Positions 1 to 6,254 of a stretch of DNA of 18,905 nucleotides are shown one piece after another. The DNA lies in NCBI GenBank assembly GCA_966250375.1, contig CBINHE010000080.1:1-18905 (forward strand). Reading direction: 5' to 3'. Position 1 is the first letter of the stretch. The number at the start of each line of letters is the position of its first letter. This stretch comes from CAMLDH01 sp966250375. GTDB taxonomy: Bacteria; Pseudomonadota; Gammaproteobacteria; Burkholderiales; Burkholderiaceae_D. Both the position numbers and the translations under genes were made by a program. The notes below the pieces were generated by a model that saw only the letters and a list, made by a program, of their open reading frames with translations, made no database searches and was not told the origin of the DNA.

Positions 1-72
1 TGACACTAAAACACCTACTGACACTAAAACACCTACTGACACTAAAACACCTACTGACACTAAAACACCTAC
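1..72 (+). repeat. Four perfect 18-bp tandem repeats coding for a hexapeptide
   Basis: The unit TGACACTAAAACACCTAC is present four times in a row without a mismatch, and the array may continue to the left of the window. Read in the frame of the downstream transglycosylase gene (codons starting at base 2) each unit gives Asp-Thr-Lys-Thr-Pro-Thr, with no stop codon. Because the unit is a multiple of three, copy-number change by slippage would lengthen or shorten the protein without breaking its frame. Confidence 0.97.
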
Positions 73-649
73 TAGCCTGGTGAAGTCGGGCAGCGGCTCT
101 AGAAACTTGAATGAAGCTGCATCCCAAACCCATCCCCAGTTCAAGCCGGTTATTCGGGGCGACGAGGCGCAAAAGGATGCGCAAATCACGGACCAGGCAT
201 CCTTTGCCCGAGAAGTTGATGCGGTTGCAAAAGAGTATGGCCTGGATCCGAACATGTTCCGGGCCCAGTTGGAGAAAGAGTCGGGGGCTTTCAGTCAAGG
301 TTATCAGAAAGCGATGCATCATGAAGGCGATTTGGACCGCGCCGGGGACAACAATACCTCGATCGGCCTGGGTCAGGTCTCAAGAAAATTCCTGGATGGC
401 CGTGAATGGTCCAATCCCAAAGGAGGAACCGTAACGACGGAACAATATATGAATAGTCCGACCGTCCAGCTTCGCCTCTCAGCAGCGAATTTAGTGGGGT
501 GGATAACAGGCAGCGGCGGCGGCAGCCTTGATGCTGGCCTGCGTGGCTACGTGAGCGGCCATACGACCGCCGATTCGAACAACCAAAATTACATCGACAG
601 CATCAATAAAATCATGCAGGATGAAAAAATGATGAACCTTGGGCGTTAG
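2..649 (+). CDS. Lytic transglycosylase-like protein with hexapeptide-repeat N-terminal part (5' end outside window)
   Basis: Probable peptidoglycan-cleaving lytic transglycosylase (SLT/lysozyme-like fold). The three family motifs are visible: Glu-Ser with the presumed catalytic Glu (E67 counted from the internal GTG at 80), a GLGQ motif (SIGLGQVS) and an AANLVGWI motif. The frame is open from base 2 through the DTKTPT repeats, so the GTG at 80 is probably not the true start and the gene begins upstream of the window. A Thr/Pro-rich repeat region ahead of a transglycosylase domain resembles hydrolases associated with type III secretion (Hpa2/HopAJ/IpgF type), and other T3S-like genes lie in this window, but that association is inference. 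It ends at TAG and is followed by a hairpin terminator 140 bases later. A phage or conjugation-related transglycosylase is an alternative. Confidence 0.8.
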   Translation, partial: DTKTPTDTKTPTDTKTPTDTKTPTSLVKSGSGSRNLNEAASQTHPQFKPVIRGDEAQKDAQITDQASFAREVDAVAKEYGLDPNMFRAQLEKESGAFSQGYQKAMHHEGDLDRAGDNNTSIGLGQVSRKFLDGREWSNPKGGTVTTEQYMNSPTVQLRLSAANLVGWITGSGGGSLDAGLRGYVSGHTTADSNNQNYIDSINKIMQDEKMMNLGR

Positions 650-787
650 GGCTACCTCTTTAAAGGCAGACCTGTAAACATGCTTTTGTTCAATGGAAAT
701 TACTTGGGCGCAGGAGGTCGAACGCATAGGTGGGTCTGTGTGCGGGCTAACCTATATATACAAATTTGAAATCCATTGAATTAAGTT

Positions 788-813
788 ACCTCCGGCAAAG
801 CCGGAGGTTTATT
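788..813 (+). terminator. Rho-independent terminator
   Basis: A perfect 9-bp stem (ACCTCCGGC / GCCGGAGGT) with a three-base AAA loop is followed by a short T-rich run (TTTATT). It lies downstream of the transglycosylase gene and is the clearest terminator in the window. Confidence 0.75.
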
Positions 814-862
814 GCTGGGGCGCCTCGAAGGCGCTGGTAATCCGTGATCCGTCTAAAGGCGG

Positions 863-997
863 CTACAGTCCCAATTTCATTTGGTCGTAACGCTCATCTT
901 CTTGCTCCTGATTTCGAATGTAGGCGCGGACTATTGCTTCATCTAACATTGCTTCATCTAACTTTCCAGTGCTCTTTGCAAAGATGTGTAGATACCC
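863..997 (-). pseudogene. Remnant of an IS200-like (Y1) transposase, C-terminal end
   Basis: On the minus strand a short frame ends at TAG (863-865) and reads AYIRNQEQEDERYDQMKLGL at its C-terminus. This resembles the C-terminal tail of IS200/IS605-family Y1 transposases, where a helix of the YIRNQEKED type closes the protein. Nothing of the catalytic His-hydrophobe-His or Tyr part is present. The fragment also carries an internal 15-bp tandem duplication that adds five residues. The assignment rests on a short stretch recognised by eye, so it is tentative. Confidence 0.45.
933..962. repeat. 15-bp direct tandem duplication
   Basis: ATTGCTTCATCTAAC occurs twice back to back (933-947 and 948-962) inside the IS200-like remnant. 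It keeps the reading frame on the minus strand and looks like a simple replication-slippage event in decaying DNA. Confidence 0.9.
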
Positions 998-1043
998 ATG
1001 CTGCGGGAGAGGGGAGCAAAGCATGGCGCCGATTTGTGGGTAA

Positions 1044-1277
1044 ACCTCAGCCTTGATGTTCGATCAAGCCATCCTCAAGCGCCGCTCGCTCATTGAAACC
1101 GTCATCGACGAATTGAAGAATCTTTGTCAGATCGAGCGCACTCGCCATCGCTCACCCGTCAATTTCACCGTCAACCTTCTCGGCGGCGGCGTCGCTTACT
1201 GCCTCATGCCGAACAAACCTTGCCTTCCGGTACGGACTGCGGCCCAAGAGAATGGCTCGATCCTTATCCAGAACTGA
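1044..1277 (+). pseudogene. Remnant of an IS982-family transposase, C-terminal end
   Basis: The frame reads KRRSLIETVIDELKNLCQIE, then RTRHRSPVNFTVNLLGGGVAYCLMP. This matches the usual C-terminal end of IS982-family DDE transposases, where 'RSLIET..D.LKN..QIEH.RHRS..NF.VN' is typical. Only about 70 residues are present; a stop codon (1041-1043) closes the frame upstream, and the N-terminal two thirds with most of the DDE triad are missing. Its stop at 1275-1277 overlaps the left arm of the adjacent inverted-repeat element, so that element may have inserted into the transposase or ended it by chance. Not functional. Confidence 0.75.
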
Positions 1278-1551
1278 TACCAATCCTCTCCCATAACGTG
1301 ACATGAAATCGCGTCTTTTTCCGTCTGGCGGCTTCGCTGTGGGAGTATCGGCTTGCAAGCCGATACCGTTTCGCAGGCGGATCGCATGCGATCCGAAACC
1401 CCTGCTTCCCTTGCAGGGCGCATATCCTCTTGCAAGAGGATATCGTTCCGCAGGCGGACAGCATGCTGTCCGAATTCCCTGCTGCACCCCTTGTCAGCCG
1501 AAAAAATCCATCGATTTCATTTGTCACGTTATGGGTGAGGGTTGGTATGAG
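1274..1551. repeat. ~280-bp element with long imperfect terminal inverted repeats
   Basis: The left arm (1274-1311) and right arm (1512-1551) are inverted copies of each other. They begin CTGATACC and CTCATACC, share a perfect 14-bp block (CCCATAACGTGACA at 1290-1303, inverted at 1522-1535) and then TGAAATCG, with a two-base insertion on the right. The interior is filled with two tandem palindrome pairs. It carries no credible gene. The form suggests a non-autonomous mobile or folded repeat element. It ends 83 bases before mobB and could influence its transcription. No target-site duplication is obvious. Confidence 0.7.
1345..1472. repeat. Two 77-bp-spaced palindrome pairs with compensated differences
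   Basis: Unit A has a perfect 22-bp palindrome (1345-1366, half GTATCGGCTTG) and a perfect 18-bp palindrome (1378-1395, half CGGATCGCA). Unit B, exactly 77 bp later, has the same pair at 1422-1443 (half ATATCCTCTTG) and 1455-1472 (half CGGACAGCA). The 11-bp spacers differ by one base (CGTTTCGCAGG versus CGTTCCGCAGG). The palindromes keep the cores TTGCAA and GCATGC but differ at five arm positions, and each change is mirrored on the opposite arm. The palindromic form is therefore conserved although the sequence is not. Confidence 0.85.
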
Positions 1552-1634
1552 GTTAGCATACTCGTCTCGCCCGCAGGAATTTCTCCTGCTGGTGTGTGTC
1601 CTTTGGATGGACATCGACAAGCAAGGCGATAAGC

Positions 1635-2144
1635 ATGACAAAACACGTAATAGGCATCGTAGGCTGGTCCGGGAGTGGCAAGACGACGCTGCTGGAATAC
1701 CTGTTGCCGCGACTGGTCGCGCACGGTTTGCGCGTGAATGTGATCAAGCACAGCCACCACGATCTGATACTGGAACCGGCGCACAAGGATAGCGCGCGGG
1801 TGCGCACAGCCGGCGCGGCGGAGGTGCTGGTGACGTCGCCGTTCCGGTTTGCGGTGATGCATGAATTGCGCGGTGCGCCGGAGCCAACATTGGCTGAGCA
1901 CGTTGCGCGTCTGGCACCAGCTGATTTGACCTTGGTGGAAGGGTACAAGTGGGAAGCGATTCCGAAAATCGAAGTTTACCGCCCCATCATCGGCCAGCCG
2001 AGCCTGCATGCGGAGGATGCGCATATCGTGGCGGTCGCAAGCGATGTTGCCGCACCCGCGATGTTGCCGCGCGAACTGGTGTGGCTGGATTTGAACCGGC
2101 AGGAACAAGTGCTGGCATGGCTGCTGAAGTATATGGAGCGTTGA
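1635..2144 (+). CDS. mobB: Molybdopterin-guanine dinucleotide biosynthesis adapter protein MobB
   Basis: A cytoplasmic P-loop GTP-binding protein that assists MobA in attaching GMP to molybdopterin when the bis-MGD form of the molybdenum cofactor is made. The protein of 169 residues has the usual MobB length. A Walker A motif (GWSGSGKT, residues 10-17) stands at the N-terminus, followed by the family's 'VIKHSHHD' and 'DLTLVEGYK' segments. The ATG at 1635 is chosen over an in-frame GTG at 1596 because it starts directly before the P-loop strand and has AAGG nine bases upstream. No mobA or other molybdenum gene is adjacent. Immediately upstream lies the palindromic element ending at 1551, so the promoter must lie in or just after that element. 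Confidence 0.93.
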   Translation: MTKHVIGIVGWSGSGKTTLLEYLLPRLVAHGLRVNVIKHSHHDLILEPAHKDSARVRTAGAAEVLVTSPFRFAVMHELRGAPEPTLAEHVARLAPADLTLVEGYKWEAIPKIEVYRPIIGQPSLHAEDAHIVAVASDVAAPAMLPRELVWLDLNRQEQVLAWLLKYMER

Positions 2145-2344
2145 TTTTTGTGAGAGTTTGGCGTGTAGGGCGCTCTTGATATCTTGAAATTGACGCCGCT
2201 CATTATCTATTGGGACTACTTTGCATTATTTATCACTCATGCAAGGTAAGGTAAGGGCGCTTGCTATTTCGCTCCTCCATACAGGGATTTTGATGGTGCT
2301 TTTCACGGGGGCGCTTGTCCGGTTTGCATCCAGTCAAAAAGTGC

Positions 2345-3184
2345 CTAATGCGACATCAATACCGGAACGGTCATTGAATCGAGGATGGTGCGCGTGACGC
2401 CTCCCAGCATCACTTCGCGGAAACGCGAATGGCCATATCCCCCCATCACAATCATGTCAGCCGACAAGTCGGTTGCCATCGACAGCAATGTATTGCCGAT
2501 ATCAAGATCGGTGCGGTGCTGCGAGACCTCGACCTTGATAGCATGACGCGCCAGATAAAGCGCGATATCCGCACCGGGCTGCTCACCATGCGCGTCAGGT
2601 CGCGACGATGGATTGAAAACAACCACGTCGACCGCTTTGGCACGTCTGAGTAATGGAATCGAGGCAGTGACTGCGCGCGTCGCTTCCATGCTGGCATCCC
2701 ATGCGATCAATACGTGCTCCGCGATGGTGTCGAATGTGCCGGCGTAAGGCACGATCAGGATCGGACGTCCGGCATTCATCACGACATACTCGGGAAAATC
2801 GGACATCGCGCTCGGCAATGGCTGGTCCGGGTCGGTCTGGCCGATCACTACCAGATCGCTGTAACGTGCGGCCAAGCTGATGCCGCCGCTGGCTTCGTCG
2901 TCCACCATGCGCTTTTCGTAAGAGTTCACGCCCAATCGTTGTACGGCAGGTTCGAATTGCGCAAGCGCCTCGTTCGCGCGCTGCTGCAACACTTGCAGAT
3001 GTACTTGCAGATTGGGATTGTTTTGTTCCAGCACGCCGTTCTGGAACAGGTATCGCGAGATGCCTGTCATCGCCGCGCCGACCAGATGCGCATTTTCGGC
3101 GATGGCGATACGAGCGGCAATCTTGATGCGTTCGGCCGCACGTCGGGATTCATCCACATGCACAAGTATGGTTTTGTAGGACAT
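2345..3184 (-). CDS. Universal stress protein, two-domain UspA family
   Basis: A cytoplasmic stress-response protein of 279 residues, about twice the size of single-domain UspA, so it probably holds two Usp domains in tandem. The N-terminus (YKTILVHVD) has the first strand of the fold. The second domain ends with the ATP-binding motif G-x2-G-x9-G (G248, G251, G261; MGGYGHSRFREVMLGG), which suggests nucleotide binding. A good ribosome binding site (GAGGAA) precedes the ATG. The divergent neighbour is the acyl-CoA synthetase/GNAT gene. A near-perfect FNR/ANR box lies 55 bases upstream of the start, in the position expected for activation under low oxygen, as known for several proteobacterial usp genes. 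Its exact physiological role cannot be read from the sequence. Confidence 0.9.
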   Translation of the reverse strand: MSYKTILVHVDESRRAAERIKIAARIAIAENAHLVGAAMTGISRYLFQNGVLEQNNPNLQVHLQVLQQRANEALAQFEPAVQRLGVNSYEKRMVDDEASGGISLAARYSDLVVIGQTDPDQPLPSAMSDFPEYVVMNAGRPILIVPYAGTFDTIAEHVLIAWDASMEATRAVTASIPLLRRAKAVDVVVFNPSSRPDAHGEQPGADIALYLARHAIKVEVSQHRTDLDIGNTLLSMATDLSADMIVMGGYGHSRFREVMLGGVTRTILDSMTVPVLMSH

Positions 3185-3238
3185 GTCTTATTCCTCAGGG
3201 AGTAGTGCAGAACGTATCAGGGAACGACGTTTATAAAG

Positions 3239-3252
3239 CTGATTTGCATCAA
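3239..3252 (-). promoter_or_regulatory. FNR/ANR-type operator upstream of the usp gene
   Basis: The plus strand reads CTGATTTGCATCAA; on the usp strand this is TTGAT-GCAA-ATCAG, matching nine of the ten fixed positions of the consensus TTGAT-N4-ATCAA. Its centre is about 29 bases from a -10-like TGATAC (plus-strand 3214-3219), close to the spacing of a class II activator site. It lies in the divergent region between usp and the synthetase gene, so both could respond, though the distance favours usp. Confidence 0.6.
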
Positions 3253-3488
3253 AGGGTTTCGATGCCGAATGCGTACCATTGGCCGCCGCTCGAAATCGTG
3301 TCTTTACTGCCCCGCAAGGATAAGGGGACCGCAGCCAATAGCGTAACCGCACGGTGCGCTGTTTCAATTCTCTGCTCTGATAGTTTTCACGCATGCGCTG
3401 TCCAATTCATAGATGTTGGAAGATTGCAATCGCCTCCGGCGCACTGTAAATAAAAAACCGGACCGGCCCGCCTTTCCGAGGACCGCTA

Positions 3489-6191
3489 ATGACTATCAGA
3501 AATCTGAACTACCTTTTTGAACCTCAATCGGTCGCCGTGATTGGTGCATCGAAAAAACCGCATAGCGTCGGCGCTACTGTATTGAATAATTTGGTCGTGG
3601 GCGGATTTGCCGGTGCCATCATGCCGGTCAATCCCAAGTACGACACATTGGACAGGCTGACTGTTTATCACAGTGTGTCGGAGTTGCCCAGTGCACCTGA
3701 GCTTGCGGTAATTTGTACGCCGCCGGCAACCGTTCCCGGCCTGATACATGAACTGGGCGAGCGCGGCACCAGAGCGGCAATCGTGCTGACCGCAGGTCTG
3801 AGCGCCGTCAAGAATGCGGCCGGGCAGACTTTGAAACAGGCCATGCTGGATGCGGCCAAGCCCTATCTGCTGCGCATCCTCGGTCCGAACTGCGTCGGCT
3901 TGCTGGTCCCCAAAATCGGACTGAACGCCAGCTTTGCGCATACTGGCGCATTGCCGGGTAAGCTCGCTTTTGTATCGCAGTCGGGCGCACTGGTGACCGG
4001 TGTTCTTGACTGGGCTCAGACACGCGGCATCGGGTTTTCAAAGTTCGTGTCGCTGGGAGACAAGGCCGACGTGGATTTTGGCGATGTCCTCGATTACTTG
4101 GCCAGCGACCCGGAGACCAAGGGAATATTGCTGTACATGGAAGACGTGCAGTCGGCGCGCAAGTTCATGTCGGCGGCGCGCGCCGCTGCCCGCAGCAAAT
4201 CGGTGCTGGTATTGAAATCCGGCAGGGTGTCCGAGGGCGCGAAGGCGGCCGCATCGCATACCGGCGCGCTGGCCGGATCAGATGAGGTCTACGATGCGGC
4301 AATCCGCAGGGCCGGCATGCTGCGCGTGTTTACCACGGAGGATTTATTCGACGCGGTGGAAACACTGGCGCATGCACGGCCGGCGGCTGGCGATCGTCTC
4401 GTGATCATGACCAACGGCGGCGGCCCCGGCGTAATGGCGACCGATACATTGATCGGCTGCCAGGGACATCTGGCGACACTGTCGGACGCAACCTTGCGCA
4501 AGCTAAATGAAATACTTCCCCCCACCTGGTCGCATGGCAATCCGGTGGATATCATCGGTGATGCGCCGGCCGAACGTTATGTGCAAACGCTGGAGGTACT
4601 TTTGGCAGGCGAGGAATCGGATGCGATTCTATTCATTCATGCGCCTAGCGCCATCGTGCCCAGCAGCGACATTGCGGCAGTGGTGGCGCCGATTGCGAAG
4701 AACGCGGGCAAGAACATCCTCGCTTGCTGGCTCGGCGGCAATTCGGTGGCGCAGGCGCGCCGCACGTTTTCCGATGCCGGCATTCCGGTCTATGACACGC
4801 CAGAAGACGCGGTACGAGGCTTCATGCAGATTGTCCAATACCGCCGTAACCAGGAACTTTTGATGGAGGCGCCGCCATCGGCATCGGGTGAGTTGGTTGC
4901 GGACAGCGCTGCGGCAAGGGGTATCGCGCAGCAGGTTCTCGCAGAGAGCAGAAACATGTTATCGGAGGCGGAGGCGAAAAACTTGCTGGCGGCCTACGGC
5001 ATCCCGGTGATTGAAACAGCGATCGCGCATAGCGTGGACGAAGCAGTTCAACGCGCGGAAAAAATAGGCTTCCCGGTTGCAATCAAGATTCTGTCGCCGG
5101 ATATCACGCACAAGTCGGATGTCGGCGGTGTCGCGCTCGATCTGGAAACGCCGGAAGCGGTGCGCCTGGCCGCGCAAACCATGCAAAAGCGCATCAAGGA
5201 AATGCTGCCCACGGCACAAGCACAGGATTTTACGGTGCAAGCGATGGCGCGCCATTCGGATGCCCGCGAACTGATTATCGGCGTCGCAACCGATCCGGTA
5301 TTCGGTCCCGTTATTTTATTCGGTCACGGCGGTACGGCGGTTGAAGTCACGGCTGACCGCGCGATCAGTCTGCCTCCGCTGAACGCAGTGCTGGCGCGCG
5401 ATCTGGTATCACGCACGCGGGTCGCGAAACTGCTGGCCGGTTACCGCAACTGCCCGCCGGCGGACATGGACGCGATCTATCGCACCCTGATGCAGATCTC
5501 GCGCTTGATCATCGATGTCCCGGAAATCGTCGAACTCGACATCAATCCGTTGCTGGCACACGCGAAAGGCGTCATTGCCCTGGATGCGCGCATCCGGGTC
5601 CAGCCCGCAGTCGGATCGGGGATCGATCGGCTGGCGATTCGTCCTTATCCCGAAGAGTTGGAAGAGCAGATTGAATGGAGCGGCCAGCCTCTGGTTTTGC
5701 GTCCCATCAAACCCGAAGATGGAGCCCGGCATGTCGAATTTTTCAATGCACTGGATCCGGAAGATGTCCGATACCGGGTCTTTACATGGATGCGCGAGCT
5801 GCAGCCGTCGCAACTCGGGCGTCTGACGCAGATTGACTACGATCGCGAAATGGCTTTTATCGCGGTCAAAGAAATCGGGAACGGCAAGTTGCAAACGATA
5901 GGAGTCGTGCGCGCAATCACGGACCCGGACAATATCAACGCCGAATTCGCCATCATCGTGCGCTCCGACCTGAAAGGGCAGGGCTTGGGCAGAATCCTGA
6001 TGAAAAAATTAATCGACTATTGCCGCCTGCGCGGCACCAGGTCGATTGTTGGCGAGGCATTGCTGGATAATCGGCGCTTGGTTGATCTGGTCAATGAATT
6101 CGGTTTCGAGGTCAGCCCGATGCCTGGGGATAATCTGACCTTGCAGTTGCATCTGGACCTTGCGAAGGGAGCAAATCAATCACGGACGTAG
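3489..6191 (+). CDS. ADP-forming acyl-CoA synthetase fused to GNAT acetyltransferase (Pat/YfiQ-like)
   Basis: A 900-residue fusion in the order: CoA-binding Rossmann domain (about 10-105, AVIGASKKPHSVG near its start), succinyl-CoA-ligase-like domains (about 150-450), ATP-grasp domain (about 490-705, with HKSDVGGV), GNAT domain (about 731-890). This is the layout of the protein lysine acetyltransferases Pat/YfiQ/Pka, which use acetyl-CoA to acetylate enzymes such as acetyl-CoA synthetase. The histidine phosphorylated in active ADP-forming synthetases appears kept (H257 in ASHTGALAG), so the synthetase half may still be catalytic, unlike in some Pat proteins. GAGGA lies seven bases before the ATG. 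The last 341 bp are repeated at 8281-8621. It converges on the solute-binding protein gene. Whether its main job is acyl-CoA synthesis or protein acetylation is open. Confidence 0.92.
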   Translation: MTIRNLNYLFEPQSVAVIGASKKPHSVGATVLNNLVVGGFAGAIMPVNPKYDTLDRLTVYHSVSELPSAPELAVICTPPATVPGLIHELGERGTRAAIVLTAGLSAVKNAAGQTLKQAMLDAAKPYLLRILGPNCVGLLVPKIGLNASFAHTGALPGKLAFVSQSGALVTGVLDWAQTRGIGFSKFVSLGDKADVDFGDVLDYLASDPETKGILLYMEDVQSARKFMSAARAAARSKSVLVLKSGRVSEGAKAAASHTGALAGSDEVYDAAIRRAGMLRVFTTEDLFDAVETLAHARPAAGDRLVIMTNGGGPGVMATDTLIGCQGHLATLSDATLRKLNEILPPTWSHGNPVDIIGDAPAERYVQTLEVLLAGEESDAILFIHAPSAIVPSSDIAAVVAPIAKNAGKNILACWLGGNSVAQARRTFSDAGIPVYDTPEDAVRGFMQIVQYRRNQELLMEAPPSASGELVADSAAARGIAQQVLAESRNMLSEAEAKNLLAAYGIPVIETAIAHSVDEAVQRAEKIGFPVAIKILSPDITHKSDVGGVALDLETPEAVRLAAQTMQKRIKEMLPTAQAQDFTVQAMARHSDARELIIGVATDPVFGPVILFGHGGTAVEVTADRAISLPPLNAVLARDLVSRTRVAKLLAGYRNCPPADMDAIYRTLMQISRLIIDVPEIVELDINPLLAHAKGVIALDARIRVQPAVGSGIDRLAIRPYPEELEEQIEWSGQPLVLRPIKPEDGARHVEFFNALDPEDVRYRVFTWMRELQPSQLGRLTQIDYDREMAFIAVKEIGNGKLQTIGVVRAITDPDNINAEFAIIVRSDLKGQGLGRILMKKLIDYCRLRGTRSIVGEALLDNRRLVDLVNEFGFEVSPMPGDNLTLQLHLDLAKGANQSRT

Positions 6192-6194
6192 AAT
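5854..6194 (+). repeat. 341-bp duplicated segment, master copy (3' end of synthetase/GNAT gene)
   Basis: This stretch aligns without gaps to 8281-8621 at a constant offset of 2427 bases with about ten mismatches by eye, roughly 97% identity. It covers the last ~112 codons, the stop codon and three bases beyond. The bases just before 5854 do not match those before 8281, so the left border is sharp. Confidence 0.95.
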
Positions 6195-6254
6195 ACTCAG
6201 GGTGTAGCTTGAAGCAGGCTAACCAGAACGTACGAAACCATCGTTCTCACATCA

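Noticed and set aside
413..440. GGAACC at the end of the transglycosylase gene as another hrp box
   Set aside because: No CCAC-type block at 15-16 bases downstream, and it lies inside a coding region.
933..962. Direct repeat considered as start of a CRISPR array
   Set aside because: Two adjacent copies without a spacer; no further units. No CRISPR-like array was seen anywhere in the window.
1303..1632. 109-codon frame through the palindromic element
   Set aside because: Its protein is simply the translation of palindromes; overlapping frames on both strands are equally open and none has a credible ribosome binding site.
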